DNA of 64,000 nt, from assembly GCA_036365145.1 (NCBI GenBank), contig JAEOAD010002279.1:4211001-4275000 (forward strand). Reading direction: 5' to 3'. Below the pieces are notes generated by a model that saw nothing but the letters and a program-made list of their open reading frames with translations, did no database searches and was not told the DNA's origin. A program made the translations under genes and the position numbers. Numbering within the stretch: the stretch's first letter is position 1; every line of letters starts with the position of its first letter. Shown here in pieces: positions 51,006 through 63,057 of the stretch. This DNA comes from Orientallactaga sibirica (lineage: Eukaryota > Chordata > Mammalia > Rodentia > Dipodidae).

Positions 51006-51130
51006 GCTGGGCATGGTGGCAATAGGGAGGCAGAGGTAGGAGGATCACCATGAATTCGAGGCCACCCTGAGACTACATAGTATGTTCCAGGTCAGCCTAG
51101 ACTAGAGTGAAACCCTATCTTAAAAAAAAG
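51006..51130 (+). repeat. Internally deleted B1
   Basis: Plus-strand B1 lacking the TTTAATCCCAGCACT part. It lies just before the first CYB5RL coding exon. Confidence 0.7.
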
Positions 51131-51311
51131 AATAGCTTTATTGTACACAGAGGAGCTGTCCTAAACCAGTGATAGTAAGCGCTAAGGAAACCCACCTGAC
51201 AACAGATGTCTGGTTGATTCACCCCTGTCCCCAGTGCTGGCTTACACAGAGACTTGCGCCCACAGGCCTCAGGGAGAATGTGAGGAACACATGTGTTCTT
51301 CTTTCTCCTAG

Positions 51312-51593
51312 GCTAGCAAGGGAAGAGAGCCTGGGCCTGCCGTCTCAAAGAGCCCCGTGTGCCCCAGTTGTTGCTCATGCGCTGTCCAAGTCCCACTGAC
51401 AATGGGCGAGAGGGCAGAGGATGGTGCTGAGGATGCCTGGCTACAGCTGCGGCCTGTGGAGCCCCTGCCCTCCCAGTGTTGCGGGAGTGGCTGCTCACCC
51501 TGCGTGTTTGACCTCTATGAACAAAACCTGGCGAGATGGGAAGCTGCTCGAGCCAGCAATGACAAGAGCCTGCTCGAGGGGAAGCACTCACAG
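51312..51593 (+). CDS. CYB5RL: CYB5RL first coding exon
   Basis: The acceptor ttctcctag places the exon start at 51,312. The first 90 bases are 5'UTR, and the ATG at 51,402 has a strong context (ACAATGG). It encodes MGERAEDGAEDAWLQLRPVE, then SQCCGSGCSPCVFDLYEQN and LARWEAARASNDKSLLEG, and ends in phase 0 before gtgaga. The in-frame codon at 51,357 is GTG, not a start in a vertebrate. Confidence 0.92.
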
Positions 51594-54500
51594 GTGAGAG
51601 GGTTGCTCCTCAGACCAGAGGCCCAGAGTTAGCCACACCCTTGCCCAGAGCATCTGCTATGGGCAGCCTTCCCTGACTGGACAACTTGAGAAAACAGTGA
51701 CCATAATGGGGCTGGAGAGGTGGCTTAGCCATTAAGGCACTTTCTTACAAAGCCTAAAGACCCATGTTCAACTCTCCAGGTCCCACATAAGCCAGATGCA
51801 CAAAGGTGAGGCAAGCACAAGGTCACACATGCCCACTAGGTGGCGCAAGCGTCTGGAGTTCAATTGCAGTGGCTGAGGCCAATTCTCTCTCTCTCACTAT
51901 GTAGTCTCAGGCTGACCTGGAATTCACTGTGTAGTCTCAGGGTGGCCTGGAATTCATGGCAATCCTCCTACCTCTGCCTCCCGAGTGCTGGCATTAAAGG
52001 CATGCACCACCATGCCCGGCTTGAGCACATCTTTAATCCCAGCACTCGGGAGGCAGAGGTAGGAGGATTGCCGTGAGTTCGGGACCATCCTGAGACTACA
52101 TAGTGAATTCCAGGGCAGCCTGGGCTAGAATGAGACCCTACCTTGGGGAAAAAAAAACAAAACAACATTGAGTGTAGGCTAGGGAGCAGGGTTAGCTCCA
52201 TGTACCATGCTCTGGATCAGACGGGTCACTGTCACACAGAAAACTCAACTGAGACAGCTCCCATCAGGGAAAGTGGCAAGGGTGCTTGTGTCAGGTCTTT
52301 TCCTGTTGCAGAGCAGCTCCCTCAAGCTGAGCCCGGAGACCTTCCTGGCCTTCCACATCAGTGCTATGGAACAACTTACCAAGGACACCTACCACATCTG
52401 GTTTGCGCTGCCAGGAAAGAGCCAGCTCGGCCTACAGCCCGGGCAGCACCTTGTTCTAAGGTACACTCAGGTAGTGGGCAGAGCAACATTTGCTGTTGCT
52501 AGAGTGGCCTGGGGCCACTTGCTTAACCCTCCCCCCCCCTCCCAACCTTAAGCTTCTCTTTGCCATCTTCAAGATAGAATAGCCAAAGCTGGACATGGTG
52601 GCACATGCCTTTAATCCCAGCACTTGAGAGGCAGAGGTAGGAGGATCGCCATGAGTTGAGGCCACCCTGAGACTACAGAGTGAATTCCAGGTCAGCCTGA
52701 TACCCTACCCCAAAAAACCAAAAAGAATAGCCAGGTGTGGAGGCATCTGGAGTTCATTTGCAGTGGCTGGAGGCCCTGGCATGCCCATTCTTTCTTTCTC
52801 TCTCTCTCTCAAATAAATAAATAAATAAAATGTATTTTGAATGATTTAATTTAATTAATTTATTTATTTGAGAGAGAGAGAATGGGAGCACCAGGGCCTC
52901 CAGCCACTGCAAATAAACTCCAGATGCGTGCACTCCCTTGTGCATCTGGCTTACGTGGGTCCTGGGGAATTGAACCTGGGTCCTTTGGCTTTGTCGGCAA
53001 GCGCCTTAACCGCTAAGCCATCTCTCCAGCCCCCTCCTTTTTAAAAATCTTAAACATTTTGTGAGCCAGGCGTGGTGGTATACGCCTTTCATCCCAGCAC
53101 TCAGGAGGCAGAGGTATGAGGATCACCGAGAGTTCAAGGCCACCCTGAGACGACATAGTGAATTCCAGGTCTGCCTTGGCTAGAGTGAGACCCTACCTCA
53201 GAAAACCACAAAAAACAAAACAAAACATTTTTTAGTGGAGAAGAGTTCAGGAAAGGCATAGTAATGTCCCCCAAAGTGCTCACATCATCAGTGCACCCTT
53301 TTTAAAAGCATTCTCCTAATTCTATACCTTTTTTTTTTTTTTGGTTTTTCAAGGTAAGGTCTCACTGTAGCCCAGGCTGACTTAGAATTCACTATGTCAT
53401 CTCAGGGTGGCCTTGAACTCACCGCGATCCTCCTACCTCTGCCTCCCGAGTGCTGGGATTAAAGGCGTGTGTCACCATGCCTGGCTGGCTGTACCCATTA
53501 TACAGCAGGTGCTACTGAGGCATTAAGTGACCTGCTTGGGTCTCATGAGCAGCATGTGGCAGTGGTGAGTTCAACATGCTTCCTTCAGCTGCATCTTGCC
53601 TGCCCCTCGGCAAGGACCTCTGGCTATGACTGAGGCCCACCTTCATTCTCACCAGCCTGGCAGAGGAGGTACCATACAGGAGTTTGCCAAACCACTCTGA
53701 CTGCCTGGCTATATGCTTCTTTGCAGAGGGGTGGTAGATGGCTTAGAGATTCAGAGAGCTTACACGCCTATCAGCCCCGCCAGTGCAGAAGGACACTTTG
53801 ACGTGTTGATCAAGGTGAGTTGACCACACGACGTCACGGACTTGTGCCTCCCTCACCAGCTTGGTTGGTATGGAGTGATTCCCACCCATGCTGACATGTG
53901 CAGAGGGTGATTTATGTGAGCAGTGAGGCTCAGGGAAGGGACCTCCTCCCACTTTCTTTCCTGAGGAGGGACCTGCAAGACAGAGGGCATGTTTGAGGGG
54001 GATTTAAGGAAAAGCTGTGCCTTTTTTTTTTTTTCTTTCCTTTTTTTGGTTTTTCAAGGTAGGGTCTCACTCTAGCTCAGGCTGACCTGGAATTCACTAT
54101 GTAGTCTCAGGGTGGCCTCGAACTCATGGAGATCCTCCTACCTCTGCCTCCCGAGTGCTGGGATTAAAGGCGTGCGCCACCACGCCCGGCTTTCACCTTT
54201 TCATTTATTTAGAGAGACTGCATACGCCAGAGCCTCTTGCTACTGCAAATGAACTCCAGATGCATGTGCCACTTTGTGCATCTGGCTTTTTTTGGGTATT
54301 GGGGAGTTGAACAAGGACTGGCAGGCTTTGCAAGCAAGTGCTTTTAACTGCTGAGTTACCTCCCCAGCCCCCTTCTCACCTTTTTTTTTTCTTTTTCTTT
54401 TTCTTTTTTTTTTTTTGAGGTAGAGTCTTGCTGTAGCCCAGGCTGACCTGGAATTCACTATGTAGTCTCAAGGTAGCCTCGAACTCATGGTGACCCTCCT

Positions 54501-57500
54501 ACCTCTGCCTCCCAAGTGCTGGGATTAAAGGCGTGCGCCACCACACCCGACTTCTCAACTTTTTAAAACAAATTGTACTTTTATTTATTTATTTATTTAT
54601 TTGAGAGAAAGGGGCCGAGAGAGAGCGTGCACAAGACCAAGCATCTGTGTGCCAGGGCTTCCAGCCACTGCAAACAAACTCCAGATGCTTAAGCTTTGTG
54701 CATCTGGCTTACATGGGTCCTGGGAAATCGAACCGAGGTCCTTTGGCTTTGCAGGCAAGCGCCTTAACCACTTCTCACCTTTTATCCGCTGGTGGATAGT
54801 CAGATCTGAGCTGGGATAAGGAGGGGATATGATTTCACACAATATGAGTTAGCTGGGTACTGGGCACTAGGATACAGAGGTGAGTCAGACAGTGCCTGGA
54901 CTGGAGGGACAGTCAGATCAAGACAATAGAGCATACTTGCTATGCCAAAGGTGGCCCAGCTAACTCAGGTCGGCTTGAGATGCAGGGAAGGCAGGTCGGG
55001 CCTCCAGGCAAATGCTGTTTGTTTGTTTGGTTTTTTGTTAAGGCAGGGTTTCACTCTGGCCCCGGCTGACCTGGGCTTCATGTGGGCCAGCCTGCTGTGT
55101 GGCTCTCATTAGACCACTTCCCGAGTGGAACCCTGGAGACCACCAATCCTGAAAAGCTTCCACAGCCAAGCCTCCCGTGTGAGACTGCCTCATTATCCTA
55201 GTTCACCCATGGGTGGGGCCGGGGCCCATGAGGACCTTGTCTACTGCAAGAAAAAGGCGCTGCGGTTGCACGAGGCCTGGCCCCTGACTCTTAAGACCCC
55301 TGATGCTGTCTCAGGCTCCCGCTTCCCCGCCTGCCTGCAGAGCCTCCGTGTTCATTCCCTCCCATATAAGCCTGCACGGGCTCCCCTCTGCACACTACTG
55401 TTTGTCTGGGAGATTTCACAAATCCTCTCCAAATGGCCTGCTTGCCCGCACTGCTTGTCTGGGGTGTTTCTGCAGAGAACATAAGCCTGGGCATGGTCCT
55501 CCGAGGCAGCAGGATCCCTCCCAGCTGCAAGGCCGATTTTCCCCTTCGTTTACCCGAAAGCCTCTCCATAGCCATGTACCTCATTATCCCTAAGCCACTG
55601 TCTGGGCAGAGCTGGAAATGTCTTTGCAAATTGGGAAGGCATGGGCTGGAGAGACAGCTCAGCGGTTAAGCTGTTTGCCTGCAAAGCCTAAGGATCCCGG
55701 TTCAATTCCCCAGGACCCACATTAGCCAGATGCACAAGGTGGCCCATGCATCTGGAGTTTCTTTGCAGTGGCTAGGTGGCCCTGGCATGTCCATTCTCTC
55801 TCTGTGTCTCATAAATAAATAAATAATAGATTTTTTTAAAATTGGGAATGGAGCAGGAATTTTTGTCAGCTTCCTTTCCCTGGGAGGAAGGGTTCCTGTC
55901 CTGGGTACCTGCTGGGCACTGCTTCTGGCTCTCATTGTCTCATTTTACCCCGTGGTCATAAGTAGAGTACATTATCCCCATTTTACAGATGGCACCGAAG
56001 CTGAAAGCTCCTCCTGCAGTGGGACAAAAGTTCAGTGTCATCCGGGCGGGGTGGCGCACGCCTTTAATCCCAGCACTTGGGAGGCAGAGGTAGGAGGATC
56101 ACTGTGAGTTCAAGGCCATCCTGAGACTACATAGAATATTCCAGGTCAGGCTGGAGGGATGGCTTAGCAGTTAAGGCGTTTGCCTGTCAAGCCAAAGGAC
56201 CTAGCTTCAATTCCGTAGGACTCACGTTAGCCAGACGCACAAGGGGACGCACGCGTCTGGAGTTCATTTGCAGTGGCTAGAGGCCTTGGCGCGCCCATTC
56301 TCCCTCTCTCTCTCTCTGTCTCTAATAAATAAATAAATAAAAATTTAAAAAAACTTATGAGAGAGAATGGGCGCACCAGGGCCTCCAGCCACCGCAATCA
56401 AACTCCAGATGCTTGCGCCACCTAGCAGGCACATGCAACCTTGAGCTTGCTTCACCTCTGTGTGTCCGGCTTATGTGGGATCTGGGGAGTCAAACGTGGA
56501 TCCTTAGGCTTCACAGGCAAGTGCCTTCACTGCCAAGCCATCTCTCCAGCCTTCTTGCCCATTCTCAGTGACCTCTCCTCCTCTCCCAGCACTTTGCCCT
56601 CCTAGGCAGGCTTTGTGTGTCTGACATACAGTACAGTTCCCTCCTACAGCTCTGTAAGGGCCTGACTTGAACTGGTGGATGGATGGATTCCCATGTTGCT
56701 GATGTCAACTGACTGCCTTCAGTGGAGCTCCAGGTCATTCGTGTACCCTGCAACACCACCATGGTGCCTCACCCAGGCGGCGTAGACTGCCCACCCATGT
56801 AGAGAAGCCCCTGTCACAGCTTTCATTTTCCCTCCTGCCAGGAGGTGGGTTAGGATGAGCAAGATGGAAGATTGTGCAAACGGAAGCCAGTACTTGGGTT
56901 CAGCATGCACAGAGTTGCACAATTTTTTTTTTTTTGGAGCGAGACACAGAGAGAGTGGGAGAGGAAGACAGATAGAGATGGGCGCGCCAGCAGCCTCTCC
57001 GCTGCTGAGAACAAAATCCAGATGCGTGCGCCCCTTGTGGTCAAGTGTGGCATTGCGCCCTTGTGTCACTTTGCATCTGGCTAAACGTGTGACCTGGAGA
57101 TTGGAACCAGCGTTCTTAGGCTTAGGAGGCAGGTGCCTTAACTGCTAAGCCATCTCTCCAGCCCCAGAGTTGCACAATTTTGACTTTACTGCTGACATTT
57201 CAGAAATGGGAAACTTGGGGGGGGGGCAAGGATTTTGGTCTAGCCCAGGCTGACCTGTAACTCACTATGTAGTCTCAAGGTGGCCTGCAACTCACAATGA
57301 TCCTCCAACCTCAGCCTCCTGAGTGCTGGGATTAAAGGTGGGCAACACCATACCTCTCAAGTTGGAGAGATGGCTAAACAGTTAAGGTGCTTGCCTGGGA
57401 AGCCTAAGGACCCTGGTTCGATTCCCCAGTACCCATGTAAGCCAGATGCACAAGGTAGTGTATGCACCTGGAGTTCCTTTACAGTGGCTAGAGATCCTTG

Positions 57501-58661
57501 TGCACCCATTATCTCTCTCTGTGTGTCTTTCTCCCTCCCTCTCTCTAATAAATAAATAGAAAAAGAAAGATATATGAAGAAGCGGGGTGTGGTGGTGCAC
57601 ACCTTAAAATTATCCACTCCTGGGAAATAAGATGATCTGGCGGCATGTTCTCCACAGACCATGGACTGAAACCTACAAAGTGGCTTCCCCCTCTGGAGTG
57701 TCCCCTTGACAGTCTACTACAGTGGGTCCCTAGCTGCTGTCTTCCTGACACCGAATGCTAATTGCCTTTTATCACCACCCAGTTCTTTCCTGGGCTCCGT
57801 TCCCTGAGCAATCCCTGGAGGCATTTGGGTTCGAGACTCCTCTGAAAGCTGTGGGTCTTGTAGATTCTCCTCCCAGCCTCACCACCCACCTTGTCTAGAA
57901 CTACCTTGGGTTATAATTCCCATGGCAAAGACATGAGGGGGAGCTCCCCTTGATGTCTGGGGTGGTTTGAGTGGCAATCTGCGCATGCCCACTGAGCAGT
58001 CCCCACGTTTGTTTTCAGTGCTATCAAAGTGGGCTGATGTCCCAGTACGTGGAGTCCTGGAGAACTGGAGACACGGCTTTCTGGCGAGGGCCTTTTGGAG
58101 GCTTTTTGTATGAACCAAACAAGGTTAGTTATGAGCACCCGCAAGTCCTCAGGGAACTTTCCCTGGTTGTCCCCCAGGCTCTTGGGTCCCTGGTTTCCAG
58201 GCCATAGAAGCTCACAGCATGGGAGGAGATAAGTCAGGCCCCAATAAACAAAAGCTGTCTGTCACACTCAGGACTGTTGATGGTGCCTCATGGCTCAGAA
58301 ACATCCGTCTTGAATCGTTGGCGTTTAGGACCCCGATGCCCTCCAGCACTGTTCGAGTACTGTTCCAGTTGCACACTCACTCACGAGGCTCGATAGAGTC
58401 CAAGCTCAGCGGCTGGGAGCTGACCACATCACTGCCCGGAAGGCTCCGGACAGCATGCTCAGGGGATCCTAGCTCTCCCAGAAAGAACTGGTCATTTCTC
58501 ATTGTGGCCACATGCCAAAAAGCAGTTCAGCACTATGTCTTAAGAATCCTTAAATCCTTCCATCCAGTAATTCCATATCTTTAAATTTTTTAATCTTCCT
58601 TCCTTTCTTCCTTCCTCCCTCCCTCCCTCCCCCCCTCTCTTTCTTTCTTTCTTTCTTTCTT

Positions 58662-58700
<39 letters not shown>

Positions 58701-60193
58701 TTTTGGTTTTTCGAGGTAGAGTCTCACTCTGGTCCAGGCTGACCTGGAATTAACTATGTAGTCTCAGGGTGGCCTGGAACTCTCCGCCATCCCCCTACCC
58801 CTGCCTCCGGAGTGCTGGGACTAAAGGTGTGCACCACCACACCCGGCTTATTTTATTTGTTTGAGAGAGGGGGAAGGAGGGAGAAAGGCAGATAGAGAAA
58901 GGGCGTGTCAGGGCCTTTAACCACTGGAAAGGAACTCCAGATGCAAGTGCCACTGTGTGCATGTGGCTTATGTGGGTCCTGGGGAATTGAACCTGGAGAC
59001 TTTGGCTTTGCAGGCAAACACCTTAACCACAAAGCCATCTCTCCAGCCCCAGTAATTCCTCTTCTGTAAAAAAAGAAAAAAAAAATCCAGAAACAACCCC
59101 AAATACTGACTCTTTTGATTTCTTTTTTCTTTTGGTTTTTCGAGGTAGGGTCTCACTCTAGCTCAGGCTGACCTAGAACTCACTCTGTATTCTCAGGGTG
59201 GCCTCAAACTCACAGAGATCCTCCTACCTCTGCCTCCCTAGTGCTGGGATTAAAGGCGTGCACCACCATACCTGGCTAGACGTCTTTATTTCTTATAGCA
59301 GGATTGGGAGCAACTCAATTTTCTTTTTTTATATATTTTCAATTTTTATTTATTTGAGAGAGAAAAACAAAGAGAGAGAGAGAGAGAGAGGTAGAGAATG
59401 GGCACACCAGGGCCTCTAGCCACTGCAAACACTCCAGATGCATGTGCCACTTCGTGCATCTGGCTTACATGGGTCCTGGGGGAAATGAATCTAGGTCCTT
59501 TGGCTTTGCAGGCAAGTGCCTTAACTGCTAAGCCATCTCCTCAGCATGGCAACTCAATTCCAACAGCAGAGGAATTGTTATAAGTACCTGAAAGAATTAT
59601 TCTAGATTTTGCAATAATGTTTATGAATGACATTATATGCCTATGTTATAAGATCAAGTCACAAGCAATAGATACAAAAGCGAATATATACTCAATTGAC
59701 AAACCTAAGTTAAAATACACAGGAAAAAAATGTAAAAGGAAATGTGTGAAATATTAGCAGCTTTGAGTAGTGGAATTGTAGACAATTTTTATTTTCTTCA
59801 TTATACTTTTCAAATTATCTGGAATGAACACCTATTATCTTTATAATTAGGAAAACAAATGGAAAAGAATGAATCATTCTTGCATCTCCATTCTTTTTGT
59901 TTAATTTAAAAATAGCTTTTACCCCCTTATTATAAATGCAGAACATGTTCACTAACAACAACAGAAAAAGAAAAAATCCCAGGGCTGGAGAGATGGCTTA
60001 GGGGTTAAGGCGCCTGCCTCCTAAGCCTAAGAACACTGGTTCCAATCTCTAGCAGTTCCAATATCCAGGTCCCACGTTTAGCCAGATGCAAAGTGACGCA
60101 AGGGTGCAATGCCGCACTTGACCACAAGGGGCGCACACATCTGGATTTCGTTCACAGCAGCTGGGAGACTGCTGGCACGCCCATCTCTATCTG

Positions 60194-60230
<37 letters not shown>

Positions 60231-61674
60231 CTCTCTCCAAAAAAAAAATAATAATAAATAAAAAGTTTAAAAAAAAACCCAAAAGCTAGAAACAAAAAGA
60301 AGAAAAAAAACACAACTGCAGGCCATCTCCTCAGACTCACCATTTCACTTTCTTATCCCAACCCTCTTCTACACGCGTGTCTATGACAGATGCATGCGTG
60401 CATGTGTACAAACACAGGGCTGTGGTGTAGCTCAGCGGCAGTGTGCTTGGGTAGTGCCTGTGAGACCCTGGGCTCCATCCCCAACATCCCAGCAAACAAA
60501 CAAACAACACTGCCTAACGCATACAGCACCTCCCCTGTGCAGACTCTGACCTCAGCCCATGTCATGGGCCACTCTCAGCTCTTAGAATAGCCCTCAGGTG
60601 TGCCCCTCCCTGCATTAAAACAAAATTATTGGGCTGGAGAGATGGCTTGGCGGTGAAGGCGCTTGCCTGCGAAGCCTAAGGACCCCATCCGACTCTCCAG
60701 ATCCCACGTGAGCCAGATGCACAAAGGTGAGGCAAGCGCAAGGTCGCACATGCCCACTGGAGTTTGATTGCAGTGGCTGAGGCCCTGGAGCACCAATTCT
60801 CTTTCTCTCTCTCTAAAATAATAATAATAAAAAAAAAAAACAGAAAGAGGCCAGGCGTGGTGGCACATGCCTTTAATCCCAGCACTCGGGAGACAGAGGT
60901 AGGAGGATTGCCATGAGTTCGAGGCCACCCTGAGACTACAGAGTGAATTCCAGGTCAGCCTGAGCTAGAGGGAGACCCTACCTCGAAAAACCAAAAAAAA
61001 AATAATAATAATAAAAATAAATAAAAAACAGAAATCAAGGCTCAGATTAGGGAAAGAACTTGCCCAAATCATATGGGTGGATTTATAGCAAAGGCTTATC
61101 TATTGTCTAGAATGAGGAAGGTGAATACTTTGCAGGGCTGAGATGGAGTTGGGAGGAACAAGGCTTTGGTGGGAGAGCGCGCAGCCTTGGCAAGTCGTGC
61201 GTTCCCTGACAGCAGAAGCATGGGAATAGAGCATCGTTGCTGGGATGCGTTACAAGGCATTAAAGGTTGGGCTATGTATAGTGTTCTGCTCTGTTAGGAA
61301 CCTCAGGATCCCATAGCCTCTGTTCTGCAGGGGTTACTTTCCTCTCACAAGCCAGGTGGCTTCTGGCAGACATGAGCGAGGCCGCTATGCAGCCCATGCA
61401 AACCCAAACCGGAGCTGGCGGCATGACCTCCCCCCACCCTCCTCAACCCGCCTGCACTTCCCTTCTCCAGTATGGCGAGCTGCTCATGCTGGCTGCGGGC
61501 ACAGGCCTGGCCCCCATGGTGTCCATCCTGCAGAGCATCACGGACAACGCTAACGATGAGACCTTTGTCACCCTCGTGTGCTGCTTCAAGACCTTCGAGA
61601 GCATCTACTTGAAGACCTTCCTCCAGGAGCAAGCCCGGTTCTGGAACGTCCGCACCTTCTTTGTCCTCAGCCAG
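51402..61674 (+). CDS. CYB5RL: CYB5RL, NADH-cytochrome b5 reductase-like (first five coding exons; last exon outside window)
   Basis: Coding exons are 51402-51593, 52312-52460, 53727-53814, 58019-58123 and 61471-61674, 246 codons in one open frame. The family is about 315 residues, so roughly 70 C-terminal residues lie beyond 64,000. The protein belongs to the ferredoxin-NADP reductase superfamily: flavoproteins that pass electrons from NAD(P)H through FAD to a one-electron acceptor; the partner of this paralogue is not established. An N-terminal Cys-rich stretch (SQCCGSGCSPCVFDLY) resembles an oxidoreductase-like motif. The FAD motif RAYTPISP comes in exon 3, GLMSQYV and WRGPFG in exon 4, and AAGTGLAPM (nucleotide-binding GTG.xP) in exon 5. 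The CG-containing NADH motif should be in the missing exon. All introns are GT-AG. Confidence 0.94.
51712..52165. repeat. B2-like SINE followed by a tight inverted B1 pair
   Basis: A plus-strand B2-like SINE of the GGTGAGGCAAGC subfamily lies at about 51,712-51,894. A 5'-truncated minus B1 (51,896-52,021) abuts a plus B1 (52,022-52,165), so the two form a hairpin of about 100-120 bases per arm with almost no loop. Confidence 0.75.
52312..52460 (+). CDS. CYB5RL: CYB5RL coding exon 2
   Basis: Encodes SSSLKLSPETFLAFHISAM, then EQLTKDTYHIWFALPGKSQ and LGLQPGQHLVLR. This is the start of the FAD-binding barrel; GQHL matches the family's PGQH. The acceptor is tcctgttgcag and the donor gtacac, a weak donor. 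Confidence 0.93.
52585..53485. repeat. SINE cluster in CYB5RL intron
   Basis: Plus B1 at 52,588-52,735; truncated plus B2-like SINE at 52,737-52,828; minus B2-like at 52,845-53,035; plus B1 at 53,064-53,225; minus B1 at 53,330-53,485. Confidence 0.75.
53727..53814 (+). CDS. CYB5RL: CYB5RL coding exon 3 (FAD motif)
   Basis: Encodes (R)GVVDGLEIQRAYTPISPA then SAEGHFDVLIK. RAYTPISP is the flavin-binding RxYT/S motif of cytochrome b5 reductases. The acceptor is ctttgcag and the donor gtgagt. Confidence 0.94.
54020..54780 (-). repeat. Four minus-strand SINEs
   Basis: B1 54,020-54,190; B2-like 54,193-54,372; B1 54,379-54,552; B2-like 54,560-54,775, which lacks its 5' end. A short B1 remnant is at about 55,010-55,073. 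The stretch 54,781-55,635 is otherwise unique, with no exon seen. Confidence 0.75.
55640..56555. repeat. SINE cluster with a fused B1/B2-like element
   Basis: Plus B2-like at 55,640-55,838. A plus B1 at 56,040-56,147 breaks off at TTCCAGGTCA and runs directly, with no A-tail, into a plus B2-like SINE (56,148-56,345). A minus B2-like SINE at 56,355-56,555 carries a subfamily insert (CACCTAGCAGGCACATGC). Confidence 0.75.
56925..57165 (-). repeat. Long-form B2-like SINE with clear target-site duplication
   Basis: AGAGTTGCACAATTTT occurs on both sides (about 56,910 and 57,167). The insert GTCAAGTGTGGCATTGCG marks the long subfamily. Confidence 0.85.
57225..57610. repeat. B1, B2-like SINE and a B1 5' fragment
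   Basis: Minus B1 at 57,225-57,350; plus B2-like SINE at 57,362-57,560; and the first 28 bases or so of a plus B1 at 57,580-57,608. The rest up to the exon at 58,019 is unique. Confidence 0.7.
58019..58123 (+). CDS. CYB5RL: CYB5RL coding exon 4
   Basis: 35 whole codons, CYQSGLMSQYVESWRTGD then TAFWRGPFGGFLYEPNK. GLMSQYV corresponds to the GxMSQxL motif of the family and RGPFG to its RGP.G. The acceptor is gttttcag and the donor gttagt, which is weaker than usual. Confidence 0.94.
58590..59548 (-). repeat. Pyrimidine microsatellites and four minus-strand SINEs
   Basis: (TTCC), (CCCT), (TTTC) and (TTTA) arrays run through about 58,595-58,700. They are followed by minus B1 58,702-58,850, B2-like 58,851-59,050, B1 59,131-59,278 and B2-like 59,325-59,548. 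Confidence 0.75.
59549..59983 (+). other. AT-rich unique intron sequence
   Basis: No repeat, exon or RNA gene is recognised. Confidence 0.5.
59984..61005 (+). repeat. Long-form B2-like SINE, ID-like SINE, B2-like SINE and B1
   Basis: Plus long-form B2-like at 59,984-60,265; plus ID-like element at about 60,417-60,512 (GGCTGTGGTGTAGCTCAG, a tRNA-Ala-type head, with an (AAAC)n tail); plus B2-like of the GGTGAGGCAAGC subfamily at 60,630-60,840; plus B1 at 60,850-61,005. The stretch 61,006-61,470 is unique. Confidence 0.75.
61471..61674 (+). CDS. CYB5RL: CYB5RL coding exon 5 (nucleotide-binding start)
   Basis: 68 whole codons: YGELLMLAAGTGLAPMVSIL, then QSITDNANDETFVTLVCCF, KTFESIYLKTFLQEQARF and WNVRTFFVLSQ. 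AAGTGLAPM matches the pyridine-nucleotide motif (GGTGITPM in CYB5R3). The acceptor is ccttctccag and the donor gtgagc. A longer frame through the exon (61,372-61,968) is intronic at both ends. Confidence 0.95.
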
Positions 61675-62106
61675 GTGAGCCCAGGCTTCCTCCCACCGTC
61701 CTCGGGATTGGCTGTGGCTTCTGTGCCCAGCATGGAAGACCCACATGCCCATGCCCACTGTACAGAGAGGGAAGCAGGCCTACAGAGGCACAGACCCGTG
61801 ATCCAGGATGGCCAGGGCGGACACAATCCTCACGTCCGGCTTGCAGCTCCACCCTGTGCTGTGTCCCACCCACCCCCTGGCAACACCCACGTGGGCTGGG
61901 GCCTGGTGGTGGAGTCAGGGCGGGCAGTGGTCATGTTCAGGTCCCTGAGAGTCGAGCTGTGGCCTTGAACCCTTCTGTCAGTGCTTAACATGGGGCTGGC
62001 TGGGCTCAGATCAGGGCGTCCCTCCACGCTGCGGAGCCTTGCCACTTCCATCTGTCCTCCAAAGAGCTGGGGAATGCCCACCATCAGACTGAGCAAGCGG
62101 CACACT
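61675..62106 (+). other. Unique CYB5RL intron sequence
   Basis: GC-rich, no exon or repeat seen. The final coding exon of CYB5RL was looked for here and up to 64,000 and not found. Confidence 0.5.
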
Positions 62107-62318
62107 TTCTAAAATATATTTTATTTATTTATTTGAGAGAGAGAGAAAGGTAGAAAGAGAGAGAATGGGCACGCCAGAGCCTCCAGCCACTGCAGACGAA
62201 CTCCAGACGCATGAACCACCTTGTGCATCTGGCTAACATGGGTCCTGGGGAATCGAACCAGGGTCCTTTAGCTTTGCAGGCAAACACCTTAACCGCCAAG
62301 CCATCGTCTCCAGCCCAA
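62107..62318 (-). repeat. B2-like SINE
   Basis: Full-length minus-strand copy. The following 62,319-63,057 is unique, without recognised features. Confidence 0.75.
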
Positions 62319-63057
62319 GCTGCACATTTTCTAGCTAGAAGACGCCTGTCTCCCGAGACCTCCCTGATTCATTCCATACCTTCTGTTTGCTTCAGAGACC
62401 CTTTCCCCCACCTCAGACTGGTGGGTGTCTGTGTCATCCAAGCCATTTCACTTCATCTGGGATCCATGGTCCACCTGCCTCCAGCAGCCTATGGTTTTAC
62501 TTCCTCTGTACCTCTTGCTTAGATCCCCTGCTGGTCCTTTTGCTGCCTGTTGCCTTCTACTCCTGTACTGTAGACACCTTTCCTTCTTGAGACAGCTCTG
62601 GAAAATTCTTAGCAGTTTACACGGTCCTCAGCATCGACCACACTGGGGAGCGGGAAACCGGATCACCCAGCCCACTGCCATAGCTTCCGGGCTTCCCAGG
62701 GTCAGGGCCTATGGGCCGTACGGGCATGGCATGGGGAGGGTCCTGCTTGGTGAACATTAGCAGGTAAACATGAAGCAGTAGGCTGGTGTGCAGCTGAGGG
62801 GCAGAGGCAGGCCACAGTGGCCCTATGGGCCCTGGGCCAGGCTGGCAGAGCAGGGCCAGAAGGGTAGGCCCCTGGCAGATTTACCCCACCAAGCTGCTGG
62901 CCAGCCCTCTGCCCCTGCGTCAGGAGCCACAGGACAGATGCCTGGGACTCAAAGGAAGGCAGCCACAGGGACAGCTCCTCCTCTCTGAGGACTTCTGCAC
63001 CGGGCACCAAGTGACGCTTTTCGCATGCATCGCCTGCTTAACCACCACAACCTCCCG

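Noticed and set aside
51357..51401. Upstream extension of CYB5RL at 51,357
   Set aside because: That codon is GTG. The ATG at 51,402 has a strong context and matches the expected length.
60417..60512. tRNA-Ala gene
   Set aside because: It has a tRNA-like A box but runs into a SINE body with an AAAC tail, and the 3' half does not fold as tRNA; it is an ID-type SINE.
61372..61968. 198-codon frame around CYB5RL exon 5 as a separate gene
   Set aside because: Only 61,471-61,674 matches the reductase family, and it is bounded by proper AG and GT sites; the rest is intron.
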